Shown here piece by piece: positions 1 through 9,580 of a stretch of 64,000 bases of DNA. The stretch covers positions 1-64,000 of the forward strand of contig JNEN01001228.1 in the NCBI GenBank assembly GCA_000697355.1. The letters run 5' to 3'. The notes below the pieces were generated by a model. It was not told where the DNA came from, made no database searches, and saw only the letters and a program-made list of their open reading frames with translations. Made by a program: the position numbers and the translations under genes. Position 1 is the first letter of the stretch; every line of letters starts with the position of its first letter. Source of the DNA: Syncephalastrum monosporum B8922 (lineage: Eukaryota > Mucoromycota > Mucoromycetes > Mucorales > Syncephalastraceae).

Positions 1-1316
1 TATCCTTGGGGACAGGGGTCTTGAGCTCGAGAGGCAAAGGTGTGATCTTGCGCTTGCGGCTCAAATCAAACCAGCGCTTCGCGCTCGTCCAGGTGTTCTC
101 CATCAGCATGGCAACAGTCATAGGGCCGACACCGCCGGGGACGGGAGTAATGGCGCTGGCCACCTTGGCGGCCTCACTGTATTCGACATCACCAACCCAG
201 CGCATACCTGATTTCTTGGTCGAATCAGGCACGCCGTTGGTGCCAACGTCAATGACCACAGCACCGGGCTTGATCCAGGAACCCTTGACGTATTCAGCGT
301 TGCCGATGGCAGCCACAAGAATGTCGGCCTCTTTGACCTATCGCAGATATACACATGAGTTCGACCCTCTATGTCACTTGCTGTCCACTTGCAATGCTCT
401 CGATGTTCTGAGTCTTGGAGTGGCAGAGGGTGACGGTGGCATTGGCCGAGGTAAGAAGAGAGGCCACGGGCGAGCCGACGATGTCACTGCGGCCCAGCAC
501 AACTGCCTTCTTGCCGCTGATATCAATGTCTATTGAGGTCTTTAGCGCCACGCGATGTAAAAAGAATGAAGCATGACATACTGGTGGACTTCAGCAGCTC
601 GAGGATACCCTTGGGGGTGCAGGGCAGGAACAAGGGCTCACCCGAGCGCTTGGCCATGTTACCGATGTTGACGGCATGGAAGCTATGAGGCGTGAGTATA
701 TCTGCACGAGATGGACGGATATGACCTACCCGTCCACATCCTTCTGGTAGTCAATGGCTTCAACGACAAGACTCTCGTCGATGTGACTGGGCAAAGGCAT
801 CTGGACAAGAATGCCATGGACACGGTAATCATCGTTGAGCTGCTTGACTTTATGCAGTAGTTCGGTCTGAGAGATGGTCTCGGGCAGCTTCTCAAGGGTG
901 AATTGGATGCCAGCCTAAACGGGATCACGCGATAAAGTGAGTAAATAGAAGAAAATAAGGCAGGAATCTTACCTCGTTGGCGGCTCTTTGCTTCATGCGA
1001 ATGTAAACCGAGGAATCATCCCGATTTCCGACTTGGACAATAGCAAGGTGAGGGTTGAAATGAGGGAACTTTTGCTTAGTAGCAGCAATGTTCTCTTTGA
1101 CGCGGTCGCGAACGTTCCTGAGATTCACGGTGTCAAAACATTAGGGACAATGGAGTGGAGCGGAGCGAGATAAGAGCAAAACGGGAATACATACTGGGCA
1201 ACTTGCTTGCCGTCGATTACAGAAGCCATCGTACTATGGAAACGGAAAGAAGCGCGTGCAGGGATAGAAGAAGGGCTGAGACGAAAAGAACGTTGCAACA
1301 CGCCGGACAACAGCAT
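1..1316 (-). CDS. ADE3/MIS1-like: C1-tetrahydrofolate synthase (methylene-THF dehydrogenase/cyclohydrolase part), 5' end, cut by left edge
   Basis: The visible part is the folate dehydrogenase/cyclohydrolase domain, which interconverts 5,10-methylene-, methenyl- and formyl-THF with NADP. Exons in transcript order: 1316-1195, 1117-973, 914-730, 682-582, 529-378, 337-1; all introns are GT-AG and in phase. Landmarks seen: catalytic Tyr-x3-Lys (VYIRMK), VQMPLP, DVDGFHAVNIG, the nucleotide loop GRSDIVGSP and the family signature [11 protein letters not shown]. The reading frame is still open at base 1 after a linker ([12 protein letters not shown]) typical of the join to the 10-formyl-THF synthetase domain, so a trifunctional enzyme is inferred. 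The first ATG (1316) gives an Arg/Ser-rich, acid-free leader ending RFHST, which looks like a mitochondrial presequence. A second in-frame ATG at 1229 (residue 30) would give a cytosolic form. An upstream in-frame GTG was not used. Confidence 0.9.
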
Positions 1317-1813
1317 ACGCTTAAAACTTGTCCCTCCCCCAACCACTTGAACTATTTCGGCAGATGATCGGGAAAAAAAGATTGATGAACCTTATTTACC
1401 TTGTCCAAACAATCACATATATAACATATATTGCTTATCTATCCCAATTGCACACTGCCGATCCATGTAGTATTATGCAATGTTTGATCTTCACGACTGC
1501 TGCATACTGTCTCGGCTTTCATTTAACTCTGTAGAAGAAATCATCAACGTAGAAGCAAAGCACATGATGTGTTCGGGCACTTCAAAAAAATCCCACGCTC
1601 ATTGATATACACTGAATATAGTTTTTTAACTTTTATATACAGCTACATCATGTGCACATGTACTGAGCAGATATACAATATAATCTTCTCATCTGTATGA
1701 GCACGTCAGAGAAAATATCGGTGTTTGTATAGTGTTTCCAGCGTTTGATATCCTGGCCAATGAAAGTGACCATTAAAAAAGGCACGTGATATCCTTCTGG
1801 TGCCCAGTTCCAC
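1317..1813. other. AT-rich intergenic region upstream of the folate gene
   Basis: No ORF with recognisable similarity. It should hold the promoter of the C1-THF synthase gene, whose ATG is at 1316. No clear TATA box was identified. Confidence 0.4.
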
Positions 1814-2094
1814 CTACGTGCTCTGCGATGTCGCCTTTTCTCGAGGATTTACGGCCGCTGCACCGGAGGTGTTCAACAGGTCGCTGTTAATATAGTCGTC
1901 AATGGAGCGGGCGCTGCTCATCATAAGGCCCTAACAATAGCGTTAGCAAGTCAAAACAGTAGATGTAACTTCCATATTCACACCTTTAGCTTCCACAAAT
2001 GCTCAAGAAACTTGGGAATAAACATTGACAGCGTTCCGCTTTGGCAGCAGAGGTCAACGTAATAGCGCAATCGAAGGTATAAGCCCCTCTGGTC
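1814..2094 (-). pseudogene. Possible 3' end fragment of an unidentified gene
   Basis: Two minus-strand blocks, about 2094-1984 and 1930-1814, join in frame across a plausible GT-AG intron (donor AAG/GTGTGA, acceptor TGTTAG) and end at a TAG. The joined peptide contains RYYVDLCCQSGTLSMF and SSARSIDDYINSDLL, which look like ordinary protein but match no family I recognise. Further upstream on the same strand I could not find a credible continuation or start codon, so this is either the remnant of a decayed gene or the last exons of one whose 5' part I failed to see. Confidence 0.3.
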
Positions 2095-2928
2095 GGCTCA
2101 TTCAGTAAAGATAATACATATCATGCACTGTGCTCATACCAGTTAATATGCTACGTATGTATTCGCTCAAGTTTAACACTTAAGGTACATCTGTATCCCG
2201 TAAAGCCTGCTATCCGTGTAAAGATCATTGTCTCCAGTACGACTTTGGAGGCGGATCTATCTGAGCATTCTTTTGATATCTATGGCGAGTTTGATTCTAT
2301 CACCAACAAAATGCGCATGGTCGCTTGCATTTGGGGGCCAGAGACCTCCATCAAAGAGAAAGTGAAATCAAATTTTGCAAGGCTAGAAATGGCGTCCGGG
2401 CTGCCCCTTTGCTGCGGCGTTCGTGATCCTTCTGTGCCTGCTGTCCTCTTCTTTTGCAGCTAGCAGAATCTGGTTTTCCCTATAAAAGTCATTATCTAAC
2501 ATGAAATTATGAAGCTTCAGCCCGAGTTATCGTACCACTGCCAAGGTACACGATTGCATTTCTTGAATAACTCTTCATTAAAGGTGCTAAAAACGCGGTG
2601 ATGTAGTTCATCTCGCCCTGCGGCTGCATTGTAAGCATACGCCTTGTGGCGAGTACTGGTTACAGCTTTCAAAGGTCCAGATCAGTTTTCATGAAACAAA
2701 CAGACATGCATAATTTCTCCTTACATTTGTTTCGTTATTCTGGGAGCTTCTTTTCCCATATCACAGAGTCTTCGGTCGATCGCAGTGTCTGGCGAAGGCA
2801 CTTGAGCGCAGGTCGCAGCATTGAGTGGTCTGACTATCACGTAACAATCAGAACATGATAAATAATACTGATGACAGACTCCATGACCGTAGATGGATAC
2901 ACTTTTACTTGGCTGGAGGTATTAGGCT
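2095..2928. other. Low-information region with decayed ORFs
   Basis: Only short open frames are present. A plus-strand frame at 2245-2463 (72 codons, first codon not ATG) shows no known motif. On the minus strand, around 2520-2640, weak similarity to the catalytic-domain segment of Tc1 transposases can be imagined, but several frames would be needed. Treated as probable transposon debris next to the clearer relic at 2929-3460. Confidence 0.25.
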
Positions 2929-3460
2929 TTACCATGTTTCTCTTTCGTAGCACCCCCTTTCTTCGGCGATTCTGATGATTTCGCTGAAAACCGCTCCACT
3001 GATTACCTCAGACGCCGCAATTGAAGAGGATGACACATTATCAATAATGCCGTAAAGAAAATTTAAGTCAGTCGACAAGCAGAACATGTTTGTTGTCTGA
3101 ATCCACAGGATCTGGTCGAAGGTTATGTCAAAACGCCGTTGACCTAACCGCCGTAACGTTGTGCTCTGAGCACCCTGGCAGGGAAGCGCAACAATCCTTC
3201 CTGACTTTGCGTAGCAATGGTTGCTCGTCACTTTCCGCGAGCTTTCTGGAGCGTCCGGAACCCTCCTCTCGCTCGTGGCTCCCGTACTTCTCGTGTTGAG
3301 CAATGACATTGCGAACGGTCTTTTGTGACACCTTCAACTCAGTGGCGATTTTCGTATTAAGCCCAGCCGGTTTTCTTGAAAGCGATAACTTGGGGCTTGT
3401 CCGCAGTGCTCAGAACCATTATAGCGTAAGAGAACAAAGAGGTTTATTGACCACTGTCCA
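2929..3460 (-). pseudogene. Tc1-type transposase relic (N-terminal HTH region)
   Basis: On the minus strand an ATG near 3421 begins a frame that hits a stop. The neighbouring frame then carries the typical bipartite helix-turn-helix of Tc1-like transposases: AGLNTKIATELKVSQKTV, then EKYGS..REEGSGRSRKL and a DEQPLLRKVRKD segment, ending in a stop near 3128. A third frame continues without a recognisable DDE core. Two or more frameshifts and stops show the copy is dead. It lies directly upstream of the CTC1-like gene and may contribute to its promoter region. No terminal inverted repeats were recognised. Confidence 0.6.
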
Positions 3461-3579
3461 AGCACTGCCTCTTTCTTATAAGCAGGTTTCCTGTTATGCC
3501 GGCGGCAATTGAAATGGGGACTTTTTCTTAATATATCTCACTGACCCAAGCGAAACGCGTCGCGAATTATATTCCTCTC

Positions 3580-3598
3580 TTTTTTTTTTTTTTTTTTT
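3580..3598. repeat. Homopolymer T19
   Basis: Nineteen consecutive T residues end 41 bp before the first ATG of the CTC1-like gene. Poly(dT) tracts are common nucleosome-depleting promoter elements in fungi, so a promoter role is possible. Confidence 0.8.
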
Positions 3599-3639
3599 GG
3601 CGCGAACGAAATTTGTACAACAAACGGTCCCTTGGTTGC

Positions 3640-6600
3640 ATGGAGTATCTCTTCCCGACGAGTCTGTGCTCACGCGTATCTGGCATATCATCCAAGGAGT
3701 TACCGAAACCTCTCACGGGAAAAGTCGAGATTCTTCTAAATGGGGACATTGTTCTTCGGGATCGGTTCACACCTGCTGCATCGATTCCTTGTCGACCGAC
3801 ACGTTTTGACAGCCATCTCAATGGCCAAATGGTCGTCCTTACAACTTGGTCCTATGTCAAGCATAACGATCATTATTGGCTGGAGTTTGATCTCAAGGAC
3901 TGCCAGAACATGACCGGTGCAGCATGGGGCGACATTATTTCAAAGGAGCAGGCGGTCATGGTGGACCACATGCTGAGCCGAACAGACACACTCGACCTCC
4001 TGCTTGATACGAGCCAGCTGGAAGCATATACTCAGCCAACCGACACGATCACTCTGGCAGGGCTCGTCTGGGCTAAGTCCATCATGATGAGCGATACCAA
4101 AGCCCATTATTTCATGCTCCAAGTAGAGCTTCCCGACGGAACCACCATCACGGTACGCGTCCAAGATGGTGAAACGCGTCGTTATCACGATTATCTCTTG
4201 GGCTGCCCCTTCATTTTTATTCATCTCTCTTACACTCCTAAGCATTACATCTTTTCGGCCGCATCCAACTCCAGTCTCCTCTCCCGTGCACAATACAAGC
4301 GTCTCGTCGAGCCCTATGCACCATCGCTGTATGACGATTCTTATACGGCGGCTGTAACACGTGTCTTGGATCCTCACATGGGATTTTATCTACTGGACGA
4401 TCGTGTCCTTCTCTGTTTGACTTATTGCATGCAATACAAAAACTACGAACCCTTACGACTCGGATCTCGTGTCCGCATCCACAATCCCCACTTTGTCACT
4501 GTTAAATCCCTTCACATATCTCATTTGCTCGACCAACATTGGCCAGTGCCGCGAGAAAAGGAAGAGCATTACACCTTATTTGCATGCGGCCAGTCCCATA
4601 TCGAGTACCTCTCTTTTCCTGTGAACGATCCTTCAACGCCGTGTGGCCCTCAAAACTCCCACCTTCACGCCGTCTACAAATCCGTCCTGCAAAAGCTACA
4701 GCCGGGCCCAGTCTTGCTTCGTCGTTTGGAGCTAGCCGCGGCACTTAAAGAAAAACTGTCGGCTTTTTTAGAGGAAGCTGTGCGCCGTACGGACGAGATC
4801 GGAGAAAAGGCAAACGCTGCTAAACGCGAAAGCCGACTTGTCCTTGCGCTTGAAAAGGCCATCCATGCGAAAACCTTGGTCTCCCTGCCAAATACAAAGG
4901 TGAAAAACTCCTTCAGGCTTCACGACGAGAGCACCTGCCCGGCTGTCGCTTCAGCATATCATGAAACCATCCTTCTCGACGTGTTTCCTTGTCTTTCGCA
5001 ACTGACAGACCTTCCGGTGAAGCAGATCTCACGACCACGCGAATCCCTGGTTGGCGTAGAGATGAATTTTGTCAATATTGATATGCACATCCAAGAAGTA
5101 TCCAAGGCTGTGGGACTGATGTGCTGCGCTGCGGTTGGTGCGGTGGATCTCAACTCGGACGGCGATCTTTGTCTTGGCGACGACTACTGCCAATGGCGCT
5201 TACTTATTGACACAGATGGGGACCAATCATTCCTACCAGAAACTGGGGCTGTTTATCTGGTCAAGCAATTCTGGGTAGTTAAAGAAGACCTGGGATTCGA
5301 GATGCGCGGTGGGGATGTTGACGTGGAAGTTGGTTACATCGTTTGCAGGCCAGACGATATGGAGCTCATCTATCAGTATCGAGCGCCCCAAGTGTCCATC
5401 CAACTGTCCGTCTTACCGAACCGCTGGCGCCTTCAAGGTTTTTCATCGATTCAACCCGACGAAGAAGAACTCGCGATGCTATATGTGATCGACGTCAGTC
5501 ATAAACACCTCCACGCGATTCATGCTGGCCATGCAGATGTTTTGACCTTGGAGGTCCATGTCAGAGCCGTTCTTTATCCCGTGTTGGGTGATGGGGCTAG
5601 ACACTCACCCAAGCATGGTCCTGTGCAAGTCATCATTCTTTTATCTTCAGAAAACGGAGGACTTGTCCATCTTCCGCATATGTCTGCGGGTGCTTGGCTA
5701 GGACTGCAAGGTTTACAAAGTTACCCTTCACCAACGTCAGGACGACCTGTGAAAGGCATCAGAACCCTACCGGAGGACCGAAACCGATACCCTAGACCCA
5801 ACTATTTCATCCAGTCTGGGCCAGTCTGGATTGAATTTGACAAACAGAATCACATTTTTATACCCGTCAATCGACCTTCCACACCGCGCACTATCCCCCT
5901 ACAACCAATTCTCAGCGACCAAGAGCTCCGCTCGGTGCCCAAAGCGGTCTCACCTGGCCTGATACACCCTGTCAAGGACTTGATATCGTCGCATATGGAC
6001 AATATCGTAGACTGGGGACGACTCAAGGACGGTACCTACAAGGAGCTACTGAACGTGGAAGGGGTTCTTGTGGCCAAAGAGTTTCGAAGTTCCTACAAGG
6101 AGCTACCCGTGGACCTGGTCCCCCTGTACACGTCAGCCGGGGTTGGTACACACCATCCATCGCGCATTCTCTTCCTTCGACTGCGAGAGACGACTGGACT
6201 AAACACCATTGACATCTACGTCCGTATGCTACGTCGACCCTATCCGCTCGGCTTGCTGGTTGGCTCCCACGTTACATTCTACAAATTAGCCCGTCGACGA
6301 GCTAATAACGCGAACCGCTTCTACTGCGTTGCCTACGACTTTACGCGCATTGAGGCACGCCCACAGCTGAGAAGTTCCAAAGACACGATCCTCGTTGAAC
6401 AGTACGAGCAAAAATCGTTCCAAGAGCTTTACGATACTTTGGCTAGCGGCGATCCAAGTGCACTTGCTGTCACTAAAACTCCATGTCTCGTCCAAGCAGT
6501 AGGGTTGATCCGCTGCTCCTGGAAGTGTTTAAAGTGTGGAACGGCCGTGGTCAGCAATGGAAAATGCTACGGAATGTGTCAAGGTGAAGCCAAGCACAAG

Positions 6601-7099
6601 TTTTCGACTGAGTGCATGGTGGTCCTGTCCGATGGTGAAGCGGAGGCTCTGGCTATGGTGGATGAAGAACGTATCGTATGGCGGCTGCTGGGCTTGGCAG
6701 AGGAGGCAGTTCAAAGAATCAAATCGTCAGCATTCGAAACAGGAGCCCTGGAGTACGGAATTTTCCAAAATCAAGCGACCGGAAGCCAGCTCTTTCTCGG
6801 TAAACGCGGTTTGGGTATCAATCTTCATTTTTATTCAATTCGAACCTTCATTTTTAGATTCATGTCGTCGGTTGGGGCGTGGCTCTAATCGATGGATGGT
6901 TTATGGCCATCCAGTCCCTCATAAATCGCGGACGAAGGATCAGGTTTTGATGTCACGCCTTGGGATTCACTCTCGCAAATTGGGCGAAGGACTCCTGACT
7001 GCTTCCCGCATTCGTCTACGGTTTAAATTGATACATATAGAGCCTCTTGATATGATGGATATGCTATCTGCTGAACTGTGTGAAAAGATTAATATATAA
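3640..7099 (+). CDS. CTC1: CTC1-like CST complex subunit (telomere maintenance)
   Basis: Exons 3640-6799 and 6858-7099 with one 58-bp GT-AG intron give 1133 residues, close to vertebrate CTC1 length. CTC1 is the large OB-fold subunit of CST (CTC1-STN1-TEN1), which binds single-stranded telomeric DNA and recruits polymerase alpha-primase. The best match is the C-terminal third: a stretch with DIYVRMLRRPYPLGLLVGS, VTFYKLARRR..NANRFYC, then a zinc-ribbon-like cluster (Cys962-x2-Cys965-x9-Cys975-x3-Cys979) followed by VLSDGEAEALAMV, as in the last OB folds of CTC1 and RPA70. The N-terminal half is mostly beta-rich and poorly conserved, as expected for OB folds. The first ATG in frame is at 3640; an upstream in-frame TTG is not a start. 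Stop 7097-7099. Alternative: another OB-fold ssDNA-binding protein. Confidence 0.72.
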
Positions 7100-7238
7100 A
7101 GTGAGTATTTTCACATGATGTTTAATTTTGCACGCAAACCGCCCAGACGCCTAAATCTGAGAAGTTATGGTGGTTTGCTCCTAGATTGCCGTGATTCGTT
7201 GCTCTTTTCTCTCACTATAAATTTGACATTTCCCATAT

Positions 7239-7387
7239 CTGTCTGACACAAAAGTCTCGTCTAATGAGCGAGCAGAAGAGGGCAACTTTGTGTTGCTGGT
7301 GGGCAACCTACTTAAGGACATCACTTGTACGCAACTGCGTGCCCTACTTTTCAGCTTTGGCGCGTTGGTCCGTACGACATGCAAACC
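7239..7387 (+). pseudogene. Isolated RRM-like fragment
   Basis: A plus-strand frame between an in-frame TGA (about 7225) and a TGA at 7385-7387 reads NFVLLVGNLLKDITCTQLR followed by ALLFSFGALVR. This resembles the beta1-alpha1-beta2 half of an RNA recognition motif (RNP2-like LLVGNL, then an S/KFG-type turn). No start codon, second half of the domain or convincing splice sites were found. It could be an exon relic, a spliced exon of a gene I cannot assemble, or chance. Confidence 0.25.
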
Positions 7388-8893
7388 TCTCTGAGGGCAG
7401 GTACATACATGAAAGGAAGGTCGACAGAGTCTAGTAGAATATACACATTTGGGCATTCTGTACATTAACTCCATTGTGAGGCTAGAACAACTGACTTTAA
7501 CTTTATCTATGGGGAGGCGGTGTCTTCAATTCCTGACGACTGCCTGCTGTCGTTCATCCTTATTCGGACAATACCAATAACCTTCTGCATTACGTAAGTG
7601 AGCATTCGAGACGTAATGAACGCGTTACATATGAAGGGGATATGTATGTAATGATATTTCACTGTGCATGACGAATGTAACACATTCGTATACCTGACCA
7701 TATCGACTATAGTCGCTCCATATATTCGTATCTAAATGTAGACGAAGAGGATGAGTGACCAAAAAACAGAGAAGTTTATTGGCCATTTGTACCATCACAA
7801 AACTACTCTGATCATCAATAAGCGCTATACCACGATAAGAAACAAGCAGAACATTTTTCAAGGTAATTTGACGACAGCGACGCGACGCACCACTGATTTT
7901 GATGTCTGACAGAAGGAGTACTTGCATTAATAAACACATGTGTCGAAACACATACTACGTAAAACGTGCAGATACTACACATTGTAGCTATGATGCTCGT
8001 CATAACATAAATACTATGATACATACGTTGCCACATAGGAGCAATATACGCGTTGGAACTAAATGCAACCAGACATGTCTCGCCCAACGGTATACGTACA
8101 CACTTCACCACCACCCATTCATGTACACCTTTTTATAAACAGAATTGGATGATCTATACCTTTTGAAATAGCACTAATATTGCGAAGTAATGGAATGACT
8201 AACATGTCGCGCATTTCAACATTCGCACACGAAGCTGTCAATTAAGGAAACCGCTATATGACCAATTTGTTTAATGTTGCATTCAGCAATAGCAGTGCAG
8301 TGAGCTCATCATCACCAGTCTCTTCGGAGGATCGGCGGAGAGACCCAACATATGCATATGCATGCAAGAGCAATTTTGGTTGAGGTGAATATGCATCGTG
8401 CAAGAATAAAAGCTAACTTGATATTTTTGATGAAAAATAGATATGCTGCTATGTCATGTGTGGTACAATGGAAGTGTATGTCGATATATGTGTCTTTACT
8501 ACGCACTCCTGTTGGGAGAAGATAATCTCGATAGTAGCATGGCGTATCTACCCGTTTCTATTTTATATCGGATCGAATTAAGCAACGTTATGCGAACGTG
8601 TGGTACTAAACAGCGAATAGACATTGCCTCGTACATCTGTCAAGTAGCCTATCTTGGCATTCACGCAAAAGCAGGAGTAGTAAAATATTCAACCCCTAAA
8701 TCTTCTGCGGTCGCCCGCATAAAACCGCATATCGTCGGTGCTCCTCCCACACATGAGTTACATACGTACGCAAATCTTCTATTTATCTCATCCTCCGCGT
8801 TTGTCCATCGCGCTTGTTTTTTCCACAGTTCATTTCTTTTTTCATTTTCTTTGTCGCCAAAGTGTATCCATTCTACTCTGTCATACCGCCCAC
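7388..8893. other. AT-rich intergenic region
   Basis: No recognisable gene. Short ORFs on both strands (for example 7899-8138 and 8443-8985) have no motif and low-complexity composition. Confidence 0.4.
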
Positions 8894-9300
8894 CATGCAT
8901 CCACTCGACTATAACATCGAGTACCGCAATAGCGCGTCGATCTTTGCCAAGTCGCCCAAAAAAGCCGCTTCCGCGCCCGCGCTGAAAAGCACATATACGC
9001 AACGGGATAGTGCCATTGTAACTGACTTGAGCCATATCGAGGACCAACCCGAGGATGACGAGAAATATATGAAAGAAGTTAGAAAGCCAGACGATGCGCC
9101 CGGCTGCCTGAGCTTTAGGCAGTTTTTCAACCGCATATCTGGGCGATCCCGTTGCTATGGCCAGCGACTCACTCCCCGTTGGCGTCGGCAAAAAAAAATG
9201 AATCCAGCAGGAGAGGCAGATGGTGGACGGGCGCCTATCAGTTGACTCGAAACGGCTAGCGATCACGGGCGAAAATGTCCAGGGCAAATAATCAAGACGT
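8894..9300 (+). pseudogene. Unidentified protein, probably a broken or truncated gene
   Basis: An ATG at 8894 in a fair context (CCACC before it) opens 116 codons to a stop at 9242-9244. The first 80 residues (KSPKKAAS, a DLSHIEDQPEDDE acidic patch, then GCLSFRQFFN) look like a genuine soluble N-terminal tail, as in some fungal membrane proteins. After about 9140 the neighbouring frame is the natural-looking one (GDPVAMASDSLPVGVGKK, then MVDGRLSVDSKRLAITGENV), and both frames meet stops by 9300. The change of frame near an A9 run (9191-9199) suggests a frameshifted, decaying gene. A 247-codon frame on the opposite strand across the same place has no motif. Confidence 0.35.
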
Positions 9301-9580
9301 GTGACCCCGACGTACATAAAGCCTTTCCTGAAATGGTAGCCAGGACGCTCGTCTTCTGCTGATGAACAGTTAACACCCGTATGTGATACTTTTAAAAATA
9401 CCAATTTTTCGATCCATGATCTTCCTAATACACATTCGTTGATATAAAAAATGAATTGAATGTACTAGATGTACTAAACCAGAAAGGGGAACAATGCTTT
9501 ATTACAGGGCAGAATATGTAGTGTGAGATGCAGAAATGAGAAAAGAATAAGTAGATAGGGGGAACCAAAGAAGGGCATTT

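Noticed and set aside
8661..9404. 247-codon open frame on the minus strand
   Set aside because: No motif, no plausible domain, opposite to a more protein-like plus-strand frame, and the start codon is not ATG.
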